DNA of 64,000 bases from JAGREO01 sp020446285 (GTDB lineage Bacteria > Pseudomonadota > Alphaproteobacteria > Geminicoccales > Geminicoccaceae). This document shows positions 37,715 through 46,805 of the stretch, piece by piece (the first letter of the stretch is position 1; each line of letters opens with the position of its first letter). The DNA lies in NCBI GenBank assembly GCA_041398005.1, contig JAWKVP010000012.1, forward strand, positions 41,152 through 105,151, read 5' to 3'. The notes beneath the pieces were generated by a model. That model saw only the letters and a program-made list of their open reading frames with translations. It was not told the origin of the DNA and did no database searches. The position numbers and the translations under genes are program-made.

Positions 37715-37921
37715 GAAGCCGGGCTGGAACTGCGTGAGGATATCGAGACCGTAATCGAACCGGGCATGGTGGTGTCGATGGAGCCGATGCTCTGCGTTCC
37801 CGAAGGCGAACCCGGCGCCAGCGGCTATCGCGAACACGATATTCTCGTCATCGGTGAGCATGATGCCGGGAACATCACGAGCTTTCCCGGTGCGAACATC
37901 ATTCCGGCGCGAGCTTCGGAA
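37715..37921 (+). pseudogene. C-terminal fragment of an M24 family peptidase (creatinase/Xaa-Pro dipeptidase-like)
   Basis: About 60 codons (37718-37900) encode the recognisable C-terminal end of a pita-bread-fold M24 hydrolase. GLELREDIETVIEPGMVVSM, then PEGEPGASGYREHDILVIGE and NITSFP match the last strands, including the metal-site glutamate regions (SMEP, YREHDIL). The ~300 N-terminal residues, a start codon, and the family's own C-terminus and stop are missing. The frame runs on into the antisense of the next gene. It abuts the DnaA/CtrA-box region, suggesting a rearrangement breakpoint. Confidence 0.7.
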
Positions 37922-39289
37922 TCACCGGGTTGCGAGCGGGCGCTGGCGGCGGCGGACGGGAGAGCGCGGGGGCGGACGGCTCCGGCCCCGCCGCAGCGGT
38001 CGGCCGCTTTCCGCTTCTTCCTCCGCGTCGGCGCCGGCAGGACTCTCGCCCGTCTTCAGTTCGTCGCGCACGAGACAGTCGGTGGCGATGATGAGGACGA
38101 AGAGATAGTAGTTCAGATCATAGAAGGCCATGTTGAGGAAGGCGCCGCCGACGGAAAAGCCGATGAGGCTGATCTGCAATGCGGTCGCGAGATCATGGGC
38201 CCATTCGAGATCGGAGCGTGCGAGCGTTCGCATGCGAATGCGATGGCAGGTGAAGATCGAACCGATGATCAGGCCGACAAAGAGAAAGAGGCCCACGAAT
38301 CCGTGCTCGCCCAGCGTCTCGAAATAGATCGAGTGGGCGTTGCGCCAATCCGGAGCATCCGTCCCTTCACCGGACTCGATATTGCGCACGAAGACGAGAA
38401 AGCCGCCACCTGTGACAGGATGTTCGAAAGCGACATCCACTGCGAAACGCCATGAATTGAAGCGCGACTGCGCCGAGGCGTCCTCCTCGTAATTGCGCAG
38501 CGTGTCGAGGCGTTGCGAGATCACGCCCGACAGGAGCATCCCGGCGATCGCCACGCCGAGCGCCATCACGATGCCCATCACAAGCTTCTGCTGCGAACGC
38601 CACCACAACAGCAGGCCCATGGCCGCCATGGACAGCATGCCACCGCGCGACTGCGTGCCGAGAATGGCAATGAGGCAAAGCGCGAGAACGCCCATGAGCG
38701 CCAGCCGCAGCCACGGTCTGCGGGTCTGGTTGGACAGGAAATAGATCAGCGGTACCACCATCACGAGGGCGAGCGCCATCGAGTTGTTGTCCTCGATCAT
38801 GCTGAGCGGCGGCCCCCAGATTCGCGCGCCACCAGCCGTGACGATGGTAAAGAGTCCGCCCTTGACCCCGAAAAAGGCGATCGATCCGGCGACCACCGCC
38901 GCAAGCTGGATGATCCTCTCGCGTCGGGTGATGAGGATGAGGGTCACGAAGGCGGATGCGAGAATCTTGATCGTCCGGTCGAATTTCTCGAACGCCGCCT
39001 CGGGCTCCAGCGCAAGGGCGGTCGTCAGGCAGATCCAGGCCGTGAACGCGATGAGCAGCCAGGTGAGCCCGTTCATGCGCGGCAGTTTCGGCTCGCTGCT
39101 CATGAGCCATGCCAGCACCGTCGTTCCGGCGACCCAGGTCGCAAAGGGCATGCCGTAGGAAAAGCCGTAGGTCAGCCTGTGCGGATTCATCAAGGACAGC
39201 CAGGCATAGGCGAGCGCGCCTATGTGCGGTGCCATGACGATTGCCGGCAGGATCGCGGCAATGACCAGGATGAGGATGACATCACGCAT
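37922..39289 (-). CDS. O-antigen ligase/Wzy-like membrane protein (exosortase-associated O-glycosylation ligase-like)
   Basis: Multi-pass inner-membrane protein of 455 residues with about ten or more hydrophobic segments. A Wzy_C-type loop includes GTQSRGGMLSMAAM and the NAHSIYFETLGEHGFVGL motif shared by O-antigen ligases. Features such as MNPHRLTYGFSYGMPFA resemble the putative O-glycosylation ligases linked to exosortase A systems. No exosortase gene is visible nearby. The last ~40 residues form an Arg/Pro-rich cytoplasmic tail, which lies at the breakpoint with the M24 fragment and may be non-native. Confidence 0.75.
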   Translation of the reverse strand: MRDVILILVIAAILPAIVMAPHIGALAYAWLSLMNPHRLTYGFSYGMPFATWVAGTTVLAWLMSSEPKLPRMNGLTWLLIAFTAWICLTTALALEPEAAFEKFDRTIKILASAFVTLILITRRERIIQLAAVVAGSIAFFGVKGGLFTIVTAGGARIWGPPLSMIEDNNSMALALVMVVPLIYFLSNQTRRPWLRLALMGVLALCLIAILGTQSRGGMLSMAAMGLLLWWRSQQKLVMGIVMALGVAIAGMLLSGVISQRLDTLRNYEEDASAQSRFNSWRFAVDVAFEHPVTGGGFLVFVRNIESGEGTDAPDWRNAHSIYFETLGEHGFVGLFLFVGLIIGSIFTCHRIRMRTLARSDLEWAHDLATALQISLIGFSVGGAFLNMAFYDLNYYLFVLIIATDCLVRDELKTGESPAGADAEEEAESGRPLRRGRSRPPPRSPVRRRQRPLATR

Positions 39290-39426
39290 GCGGTGGCGGG
39301 TTCCGGGGCTTGGCGAACGGATCGAACGTATGGACTCTCATTTCGGCAACCGTCCTTGTGCTCTTTCCGCCGCCTTGCGACAAGTGCGACAGGCATGAAT
39401 GCGGCATCGAGTATGAGGAACCGGTC

Positions 39427-40308
39427 ATGAAGAATTTCGAAAAGCTGGCCACCCCCTTCACGGTCACATCCGGCAAGGACTTCCGTCTTGGCGACTATCC
39501 CTGCGATGCACGCGACATGCTCGACATCCGGAGAAAGGATGCCGAAGAGCTGCTCGAGCGCGGGATCGAACGCATGGCCGGACTGCAGGAGCGGCTCTAT
39601 GCGGAGAACCGCTGGTCGCTGCTGCTCGTCTTTCAGGCGATGGATGCGGCCGGCAAGGACAGCACGATCAAGAAGGTAATGTCCGGCATCAATCCGCAGG
39701 GGTGTCAGGTCGTCTCGTTCAAGGCACCCTCGGCGGAAGAACTGGACCATGACTTTCTCTGGCGCTGCGCGCGGCGGCTTCCCGAACGCGGGCGGATCGG
39801 CATCTTCAACCGGTCCTATTATGAGGAAGTGCTCGTGGTGCGCGTCAATCCGGGCATTCTCGACGGGCAGCGGCTGCCGGAAAAGGTGGTCGGAAAGAAG
39901 CTCTTCGACCACCGCCTTTCGGATATCCGTCAGTTCGAGGATTATCTCGGACGGCAGGGCACGAAAGTCCTCAAGTTCTTCCTGAATGTCTCGAAGGACG
40001 AACAGAAGAAGCGTTTTCTCGAGCGGATCGACAATCCCGACAAGAACTGGAAATTCTCGCCCTACGATCTCGAGACGCGGGCACATTTCGACGATTTCAT
40101 GAAAGCCTATGAAGACGCCATCCGCGAAACCGCAACCGCCGGCGCACCGTGGCATGTGGTCCCGGCCGACCGCAAATGGCTCACCCGGGCGATTGTCGTC
40201 TCGATCATCGTGAATGCGCTGGAAGGGATCGACCCGCACTATCCCGAAGTCGATCCGGACCGCCTCACCCGCTTTGCCGAATATCGCAAGCGGCTTCTCG
40301 CGGAATGA
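39427..40308 (+). CDS. ppk2: Polyphosphate kinase 2 family protein
   Basis: Polyphosphate:nucleotide phosphotransferase that phosphorylates nucleotides using polyphosphate; 293 residues, single-domain PPK2. Walker A-like FQAMDAAGKDSTIKK is at ~69-83, the lid and Walker B region includes IGIFNRSYYEEVLVVRV, and the C-terminus has WHVVPADRKWLTRAIV. Whether it prefers AMP, ADP or GDP cannot be told. AGGAA lies six to seven bases before ATG 39427. Divergent from the ligase-like gene. Confidence 0.9.
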   Translation: MKNFEKLATPFTVTSGKDFRLGDYPCDARDMLDIRRKDAEELLERGIERMAGLQERLYAENRWSLLLVFQAMDAAGKDSTIKKVMSGINPQGCQVVSFKAPSAEELDHDFLWRCARRLPERGRIGIFNRSYYEEVLVVRVNPGILDGQRLPEKVVGKKLFDHRLSDIRQFEDYLGRQGTKVLKFFLNVSKDEQKKRFLERIDNPDKNWKFSPYDLETRAHFDDFMKAYEDAIRETATAGAPWHVVPADRKWLTRAIVVSIIVNALEGIDPHYPEVDPDRLTRFAEYRKRLLAE

Positions 40309-40395
40309 CGGAACGAAATCCCCGGCTTGCCGTTTTCCTCCTTACAAGCAATGATGCTCCCAAGTCATGAAAAGACGTGATCCGGGGAGAAGGAA

Positions 40396-41307
40396 ATGCG
40401 CAAGACGTCCATCGGCAGCTGGGCCTACAATGTCGGTCCCTATGGCGAAAATCCCATTCCGTTCGACACGGTTCTGACCCGCCTCGCCGAATTGCGGTTC
40501 GACGGGGTCGAGCTCGGCGGCTTCAACGGCTATCCCAACCCGCAGAACCATCCCGGCACCGAGGACAGGACGACACTTCGCCAGAAGGTCGCTTCGCACG
40601 GACTCGAGATTTCCGGTTTCGCCCAGGATCTGTGGAGCGAGCATCTGCTCGATGTCGAGGATCCCGCCGACTATGTGCGGGCGTTCGAGGCCAATGTCGA
40701 TTTCGCCGCCGATCTCGGCATTCCGCGTATCCGCGTCGATTGCGTGCAGCCGCCCACCATTCACGGCGAAGTGGATTACGACACGCTGCTCGCACGGCTG
40801 ACCAGGACCTGGGATCACTGCATCCGCTACGCCGCCGACAAGGGGATCAATGTGAGCTGGGAATTCGAACCCGGCTTCGCCTTCAACAAGCCCTCGGATA
40901 TCGAGCGCGTACTCGACCGGCTGCCGCACGACAATTTCGGCGTCATGTACGATACCTGCCACGGACAGATGGTGGCCGTGAACGGCTCCCGCCAGCATGG
41001 CAAAAAGGAGACCCTCGAGGGCGGACAGCTCGAGCTGATCGAACGGCTGTCCGGACGGATCAACCATATCCACCTGATCGACAGCGACAACAGCTGTCAC
41101 AAGGACGCCAATGGCGAGGACGAGACCAGCAGCCACCCGCCCTTCGGTGAAGGCATACTCGATTTCGACAGCATCGTTCCGGCACTTGCGAAGGAGGATG
41201 TCGGGCATGACTGGTGGACGGTGGATCTGTGCTTCTGGCCGGATGCATGGCAGGCGACCGAAACCTGCAAGGCGGCACTCGACGATCTCAACCGCAAATA
41301 CGGGTGA
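40396..41307 (+). CDS. Sugar phosphate isomerase/epimerase family protein (TIM barrel)
   Basis: A 303-residue xylose-isomerase-like TIM-barrel protein; probably a metal-dependent sugar or hydroxy-acid isomerase, substrate unknown. Conserved strands carry FDGVELGGFNGYP, the metal-site glutamate in NVSWEFEPGFAF, the aspartate-histidine in GVMYDTCHGQM and HIHLIDSDNSCH. The next gene, six bases on, encodes a second barrel enzyme, and a TRAP transporter converges, suggesting a carbohydrate-use locus. Confidence 0.8.
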   Translation: MRKTSIGSWAYNVGPYGENPIPFDTVLTRLAELRFDGVELGGFNGYPNPQNHPGTEDRTTLRQKVASHGLEISGFAQDLWSEHLLDVEDPADYVRAFEANVDFAADLGIPRIRVDCVQPPTIHGEVDYDTLLARLTRTWDHCIRYAADKGINVSWEFEPGFAFNKPSDIERVLDRLPHDNFGVMYDTCHGQMVAVNGSRQHGKKETLEGGQLELIERLSGRINHIHLIDSDNSCHKDANGEDETSSHPPFGEGILDFDSIVPALAKEDVGHDWWTVDLCFWPDAWQATETCKAALDDLNRKYG

Positions 41308-41313
41308 GCGGAC

Positions 41314-42162
41314 ATGAAGGTCGGATTCAATCTCCTGCTCTGGACCACCCATGTCACCGAGGACCGTTTTCATCTCATCGAGGAGATGAAGAAGACGGGC
41401 TATGACGGTGTCGAAATTCCGCTGTTCGAGGGCGATCCCGAACATTTCCGCAAGCTCGGCAAGGTCATCGCCGACAATGGTCTCGGTGCCACCACCGTCA
41501 CGGTGATGCCGGATACAGCTCATGACGCGGTCAGTCCCGACAAGGCCGCGCGTGATGGCGCGCGGGCCCATCTGAAATGGGCCGTCGACTGCACCGAGGC
41601 GCTCGGCGGCGAGCTTGTCGCCGGGCCGATCCATCAGGCTCTGGGCCATTTCACCGGCTCCGGCCGCACCGAAGAGGAATGGCAGAACGGCGTGGAGGTG
41701 CTTCGCGACGTGGCCGATCATGCGGCCAGGGCCGGCATCGCGCTCTCGGTCGAACCGCTCAACCGTTTCGAGTGTTATTTCCTCAATCTCGTCGAGGATG
41801 CCGCCCGTTTCGTGCGCGCCATCGACCGGCCCAATGTCGGCGTGCTCTATGACACGTTTCACTGCAACATCGAGGAAAAACACCCGATCGGCGCGCTGCG
41901 CCACAATATGGCCGATATCAACCATGTGCACATTTCGGCGAACGATCGCGGCACGCCGGGAAAGGATCACATTCCTTGGGTCTATACTTTCGAGACGCTG
42001 AAGGAAAACGGCTATGATGGCTGGCTGACCATCGAGGCTTTCGGTCGCGCCTTACCCGATCTGGCCGCCGCCACCCGCGTATGGCGCGACTTCTTCCCCG
42101 AACCGAAGGAAGTCTACACCTTCGGCCACGATTTCATCCGCAACAGCTGGGGTGCCGTCTGA
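41314..42162 (+). CDS. TIM-barrel sugar isomerase/epimerase (tagatose 3-epimerase or hydroxypyruvate isomerase-like)
   Basis: A 282-residue xylose-isomerase-like protein. Marks of the D-tagatose/D-psicose 3-epimerase group are MKVGFNLLLWT at the start, metal-site E in LSVEPLNRFECYFLN, D/H in GVLYDTFHCNIEE, H in INHVHISANDRGTPG and E in GWLTIEAFGR. Hydroxypyruvate isomerase is related. Only six bases separate it from the previous epimerase gene, so the two are co-transcribed. Confidence 0.85.
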   Translation: MKVGFNLLLWTTHVTEDRFHLIEEMKKTGYDGVEIPLFEGDPEHFRKLGKVIADNGLGATTVTVMPDTAHDAVSPDKAARDGARAHLKWAVDCTEALGGELVAGPIHQALGHFTGSGRTEEEWQNGVEVLRDVADHAARAGIALSVEPLNRFECYFLNLVEDAARFVRAIDRPNVGVLYDTFHCNIEEKHPIGALRHNMADINHVHISANDRGTPGKDHIPWVYTFETLKENGYDGWLTIEAFGRALPDLAAATRVWRDFFPEPKEVYTFGHDFIRNSWGAV

Positions 42163-42195
42163 GACGGAAACTCCATTTTTCCGCGGTTCCTTCTC

Positions 42196-44406
42196 TTACA
42201 TGGCGGCCTTCACCCGCACTCGGTCGAATGCGACAAGGGCCGCCATCAGAGCGAGGCCGAAAAGATCGGATGTCCATTGCGGCGCCACCAGCGAGAAGCC
42301 GGCAATCAGGAAGAGGATGCGCAGGATGGCGTTCTGGCGCACACCCAGAAAGCCGGTGATGGCGACCGCTATGGAAAAAACGCCGAGCCCGCAGGTGATC
42401 GAGACACGAAGGAAATCGGCGACATTGAAATATTCCGGCAGGACGATGAGCATCACCGGCGCATAGACGAAGACCATGGGCACGACGAGCTTGCCGGTGC
42501 CCAGCAGGAAGGCGGAAATGCCGGTGCGGAACGGATTGGCTCCGGCAATGCCGGCAGCGGCATAGGCCGAGGCGCAGACGGGCGGGGTGATCTCTGAAAT
42601 CACGCCGTAATAGAGCACGAACATGTGGCTTGCGAGCGGCGGAACACCAAGCTGCGCAAGTGTCGGCTGGGCGACGGAAGCGAGCATGATGTAGAGGGCC
42701 GTGGTCGGCAGGCCCGCCCCCATGAGGATGCAGGCGATCGCGATCAGGATGAGCGAGATGAAGAGCTGCAGCGAAGGGATCGAGAACGCCTCCAGCGGAA
42801 TGAAGGCGAGCGGCGCATGCAGCAGTTCGGCAAGCTGACCGGCGCCGTTGGCGACGAGAAAGCCCATGCGGAAACCTATGCCCGTGGTGTTGATGACACC
42901 GACGACAATACCCACGGCGGCACCCGCCGCTCCGACCGCCAGCGCATACTGGGTCGCCAGATGCATGCTGTCGCCGAGCGAGCGCAGGGGCTGGCGCGGC
43001 ATCGGGTTGAACACGCCGATGATGATGCAGGCGAGCAGGACGCCGCTCATGACCGGATCGAAGGTGCCGTCGCCCGCCTTGCTCATGACGAACCACATGG
43101 CGGCCGCAGGAATGACGAGGGTGAGCGGCTGACGGATGCTGCAATAGCCGACGATGACGCAAAGCGTGATGCCGAGAAAGGCGGCCATGTAGGGTGTGTA
43201 GCCTGAGAACAGGACATAGATGAGGGCGATGAGCGGCAGCATGGTGGGCCAGCCCTCGCGCCAGACGGCGGCCAATCGGGGGAGCTGGTCCCTCGCATAA
43301 CTGCCGAGCCCGAGGCGTTTTGCCTCGAGATGGACGATGGAGAGCACGCCTATATAGTGCATCATTGCCGGAATGATCGCGGCGATGACGATGGTGGTGT
43401 AGGGCACCTCGAGGAATTCGGCCATGACGAAGGAGGCAGCACCCATGATCGGCGGGGTGATCTGTCCGCCGGCACTGGCTGCCGCCTCGACGCCGCCGGC
43501 AAAATGGCCCGGATAGCCCATGCGCTTCATGTTGGGGATGGTGAGCGAGCCGGTGGATACGGTGTTGGCGATCGAAGAACCCGAGATGGTGCCGAAAAAG
43601 GCCGAGGAGACGACGGAGACCTTGGCCGGTCCGCCGGTATAGCGGCCGGCAAGGATCATCGCATTGTCGATGAAGAACTGGCCGAGCCCCATGCGCTGGG
43701 CGATGACGCCGAACAGCACGAAATGGAAGACGATGGTGGAGACGACCCAGAGCGTGACGCCGAAAATGCCTTCCTGGGGGAAGTACATGTTGTTGATGAA
43801 CTGGTGCCAGTCGACACCCGGATGCTTGAGGATCTGGATGGGGATATAGGGGCCGAGCAGCGCGTAGGCGATGAAGACGAGAATGATGCAGGGCAGGATG
43901 GGGCCGAGCGTGCGCCTTGCGATCTCCAGCACGAGCACGACGAGGATGGTGCCGAAGAAAATGTCGCTCGGTGCGGGATTGCCCTGGCGAAGCGCCTGTT
44001 CGGCGAGTTCGAAACCGATGGCCGGCCAGCTCAGGCCCATCCATGAAAAGCCCAGATAGAGTGCGGCGAACATGCCTGCGACGGCCAGCAGCCAGTCGAT
44101 GAGCGGCACATTGCCAATGGCGAGCGGTCGGTCGCTACGAAGCCGCATCGCATCGTCGGTCTTGAGAAAGGGAAAGCCGATGAAGACGAGGAAGAACAGG
44201 CCGGTCAGGTGAATGCCCATATGCCAGTAGTCGACCGGCACGCCGAACCCGGCGGTGACGAAATGATAGAGCGCGAAGACGATGGCGACGGCATAGACGG
44301 CATGTTCGAGCCAGGGCGCCAGATGGCGCAGGGCAAGAGCCGAATCGTAGCGGCGTTCAAGTTCTTCGGTGGCCTCGATGTCCAGGCGTTCGCGTTCATC
44401 GCTCAT
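42196..44406 (-). CDS. TRAP transporter permease, fused 4TM/12TM (DctQM) form
   Basis: Inner-membrane protein of 736 residues, the fused small and large permease of a TAXI-type TRAP transporter, which uses ion gradients with a binding protein to import organic acids or sugar acids. The N-terminal DctQ-like part includes WLLAVAGMFAALYLGFSWMG. The DctM-like part has the STGSLTIPNMKRMGYPGHFAGGVEAAASAGGQITPP region (~residues 270-305) and a second half ending VMLIVLPEYFNVADF. The start at 44406 begins the family N-terminus. Paired with the TAXI binding-protein gene just upstream. Confidence 0.92.
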   Translation of the reverse strand: MSDERERLDIEATEELERRYDSALALRHLAPWLEHAVYAVAIVFALYHFVTAGFGVPVDYWHMGIHLTGLFFLVFIGFPFLKTDDAMRLRSDRPLAIGNVPLIDWLLAVAGMFAALYLGFSWMGLSWPAIGFELAEQALRQGNPAPSDIFFGTILVVLVLEIARRTLGPILPCIILVFIAYALLGPYIPIQILKHPGVDWHQFINNMYFPQEGIFGVTLWVVSTIVFHFVLFGVIAQRMGLGQFFIDNAMILAGRYTGGPAKVSVVSSAFFGTISGSSIANTVSTGSLTIPNMKRMGYPGHFAGGVEAAASAGGQITPPIMGAASFVMAEFLEVPYTTIVIAAIIPAMMHYIGVLSIVHLEAKRLGLGSYARDQLPRLAAVWREGWPTMLPLIALIYVLFSGYTPYMAAFLGITLCVIVGYCSIRQPLTLVIPAAAMWFVMSKAGDGTFDPVMSGVLLACIIIGVFNPMPRQPLRSLGDSMHLATQYALAVGAAGAAVGIVVGVINTTGIGFRMGFLVANGAGQLAELLHAPLAFIPLEAFSIPSLQLFISLILIAIACILMGAGLPTTALYIMLASVAQPTLAQLGVPPLASHMFVLYYGVISEITPPVCASAYAAAGIAGANPFRTGISAFLLGTGKLVVPMVFVYAPVMLIVLPEYFNVADFLRVSITCGLGVFSIAVAITGFLGVRQNAILRILFLIAGFSLVAPQWTSDLFGLALMAALVAFDRVRVKAAM

Positions 44407-44482
44407 CGTTTTTGGCTTTCGGCATGGCCCGTCGGCACCGTTCTTTGCGAGGCGCTCGGGGCAAGGTCGGGGCGCAAACGAA

Positions 44483-44509
44483 GGGAGGCGCCCATGCAAG
44501 GCGCCTCCC
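44483..44509 (-). promoter_or_regulatory. Stem-loop between TAXI binding protein and TRAP permease genes
   Basis: GGGAGGCGCC (44483-44492) and GGCGCCTCCC (44500-44509) form a perfect 10-bp stem with a 7-nt loop, ~45 bp after the binding-protein stop. No T-run follows. It likely stabilises the upstream message or limits read-through. Confidence 0.65.
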
Positions 44510-44552
44510 GGTTCGGTTCAGATCATGATGCGCAGGGCTGCGACCGCCGCCA

Positions 44553-45563
44553 TCACAGCAGTCCGGCTTCCTTGTAGAAGCGCTCGGCACCCGGATGCAG
44601 CGGCACATCGAGACCGTCGATGCCCTTGAGCGCGGTCTCGAGGGTGATCACCTTGCCCTTGGCGTGGCCGTTATCGAGGAGCTTGCGTGCCGTATCGCTC
44701 CAGAGAGCCTTGGTGACCTGATAGACCAGCTCCTCGTCCTGGCTGGCATTGGTCACGAAGATGCCGTTCACCGCAACGGTATCGACATCATACTGGACGC
44801 CCGGATAGGTGCCGGCGGGGATCATCGACGGGACATAATAGGGCACGGCCTCATTGGATTTCGCGAGTTCCTCCTCGGTGAAGGAGTAGAGCTCCATGCC
44901 CTTGGTGCTGTCGAGCTGGATCATCGCCGCCACCGGCGTGCCGGCCGCGTAGAAATAGGCGTCGAGCTGGCCATCGGCGAGACGCTCCGCGCTCTGCGAA
45001 TTGTTGAGCTCGGCTTCCTCGATATTGTCGCGGGTGATGCCGAAGGCGGCAAGGATCAGTTCCACCGCGATCTGCGTACCGGATCCTGCCTGGGCGATGC
45101 CGACGCGCTTGCCTTCGAGATCGGTGAGCCCGTTGAGCGAGCCACCCTTGGGCAGGACGAGATGCATGTCTTCGGGGAAGAGATTGGCAATCACGCGAAG
45201 ATCGGGTTTCTGGTTGCCCTCGAACTGCTCGATGCCGTGATAGGCGTAATAGAGCGTCGCCGCGCCGGTCAGGCCGGCTTCGAGCTGCCCCGCCTGAATG
45301 GCCGTGACATTGTGCGCGGAAGCATTGGTCGACTGGGCGATGGCGACGAGACCCGGCACGCCGCAATTGCCACCCTCCTCGCAGGGTCGCGATCCCGGCG
45401 GATTGGAGATGGCGTTGGCAATGATGCCGCCGATCGGAAAATAGGTGCCGCCGGCAGATCCCGTACCAATGCGCCAGAAGGTCATGTCCTGGGCCTGGGC
45501 AACCGCCACGCCACCGAGGGCAACGGCAAGGGCGGCACCCGCGAATGTCCGGATCATGCTCAT
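44553..45563 (-). CDS. TAXI family TRAP transporter solute-binding protein
   Basis: Periplasmic binding protein of 336 residues. The signal peptide MSMIRTFAGAALAVALGGVAVAQA is followed by the TAXI-type fold: WRIGTGSAGGTYFPIGGIIANAI, KRVGIAQAGSGTQIAVELIL and a C-terminal HPGAERFYKEAGL. A CEEGGNC loop could hold a disulfide. Ligands of this family include glutamate-like and other dicarboxylates, so the substrate is open. Pairs with the fused TRAP permease downstream. Confidence 0.93.
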   Translation of the reverse strand: MSMIRTFAGAALAVALGGVAVAQAQDMTFWRIGTGSAGGTYFPIGGIIANAISNPPGSRPCEEGGNCGVPGLVAIAQSTNASAHNVTAIQAGQLEAGLTGAATLYYAYHGIEQFEGNQKPDLRVIANLFPEDMHLVLPKGGSLNGLTDLEGKRVGIAQAGSGTQIAVELILAAFGITRDNIEEAELNNSQSAERLADGQLDAYFYAAGTPVAAMIQLDSTKGMELYSFTEEELAKSNEAVPYYVPSMIPAGTYPGVQYDVDTVAVNGIFVTNASQDEELVYQVTKALWSDTARKLLDNGHAKGKVITLETALKGIDGLDVPLHPGAERFYKEAGLL

Positions 45564-45649
45564 TTTCTGCGTCTCCTTCGAGCCATTCGAATTCGTCCCG
45601 ATTCATCGGTAGCCAACTCGGAGCGCAAGGTAAACCCCGACGTCACGCG

Positions 45650-45672
45650 AAAAAATACAGAAATCCGTCTGT
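45650..45672 (-). terminator. Weak terminator after tgt
   Basis: On the minus strand a 5-bp stem (ACAGA/TCTGT, loop 6) directly after the tgt stop is followed by ATTTTTT. The short stem makes it marginal. Confidence 0.35.
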
Positions 45673-45674
45673 TC

Positions 45675-46805
45675 TTAACCCGTTACGGCGTCGATATCGC
45701 CGAGCGCCTCGCGGCGATGGAAGGCTTCGGCCCAGCTCGCCAACCGCCGGTCCTCGATGGCGTCGCGCATCCCGCGCATGAGCGTCTGGTAGAAGGCAAG
45801 GTTGTTCCAGGTCAGCAGCATGGCAGCGAGGATCTCGTCGCATTTGAGCAGATGATGCAGATAGGCCCGCGAATAGTCCCGCGCCGCCGGGCAGTCGCTG
45901 GTCTCGTCCAGCGGTCTTGGATCGTCGGCATGACGGGCATTGCGGAGATTGACCGTTCCCCGCGGTGTGAATGCCTGCCCGGTACGCCCCGAGCGGGTCG
46001 GCATCACGCAGTCGAACATGTCGATCCCGCGCATGACGGCACCCACGAGATCCGACGGCCTGCCGACCCCCATGAGATAGCGCGGCCGCTCCTCGGGAAG
46101 ATGCGGAACGGTCGCCTCGATGGTCTCGAACATCTCCGCCTGCGGCTCACCCACGGCAAGACCGCCGAGCGCATAGCCGTCGAAGCCGATCCCGCAGAGG
46201 CCGCGCGCCGATTCCCCGCGCAAGACCGGGTCGGTCCCCCCTTGCACGATGCCGAAGAGGCCGTAGCCGTCGCGTCGGACGAAAGCCCGCTTCGAACGTT
46301 CGGCCCAGCGCAGGGACAATTCCATCGCCCGGCGCATCTCGGCCTCACTCGCCGGCAACCTGATACACTCGTCGAGCTGCATGGTGATGTCGGCATCGAG
46401 CAGGTGCTGGATCTCGATGGAACGCTCCGGCGTCAATTGGTGGCGACTGCCGTCGATATGGCTCTGGAAGGTCACGCCCTCTTCGTCGAGCTTGCGCCTG
46501 CCTGCCAGCGACATCACCTGAAAGCCTCCGGAGTCGGTAAGGATCGGCTTTTCCCAGCGCATGAAGCGGTGCAGGCCGCCAAGCTTGCCGATGCGCTCGG
46601 CGCCGGGACGCAGCATGAGATGATAGGTATTGCCGAGAATGATCTCGGCGCCCGTCGAAATGACCATGTCGTTGGTCATGGCTTTGACCGTCGCAGCCGT
46701 GCCGACGGGCATGAAGGCCGGTGTCTCGATGGTACCGTAAGCCGTCGAGACACGGCCGCGCCGCGCCATGCCATCGCTTGCAAGGCGTTGAAAGGAAAAT
46801 GTCAT
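45675..46805 (-). CDS. tgt: tRNA-guanine transglycosylase (queuine tRNA-ribosyltransferase), atypical zinc site
   Basis: Exchanges G34 for preQ1 in tRNAs with GUN anticodons; 376 residues. Catalytic features are intact: LTDSGGFQVMSL, MQLDECI and the nucleophile aspartate in MFDCVMPTRSGRTGQAF. The zinc site is unusual: the family C-x-C-x2-C...H reads S-D-C-P-A-A-R and the later histidine (IHNL in E. coli) is asparagine (WNNL), so only one of four ligands remains. The fold may be stabilised without zinc. Overlaps queA by four bases (ATGA), confirming co-translation. Confidence 0.92.
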   Translation of the reverse strand: MTFSFQRLASDGMARRGRVSTAYGTIETPAFMPVGTAATVKAMTNDMVISTGAEIILGNTYHLMLRPGAERIGKLGGLHRFMRWEKPILTDSGGFQVMSLAGRRKLDEEGVTFQSHIDGSRHQLTPERSIEIQHLLDADITMQLDECIRLPASEAEMRRAMELSLRWAERSKRAFVRRDGYGLFGIVQGGTDPVLRGESARGLCGIGFDGYALGGLAVGEPQAEMFETIEATVPHLPEERPRYLMGVGRPSDLVGAVMRGIDMFDCVMPTRSGRTGQAFTPRGTVNLRNARHADDPRPLDETSDCPAARDYSRAYLHHLLKCDEILAAMLLTWNNLAFYQTLMRGMRDAIEDRRLASWAEAFHRREALGDIDAVTG

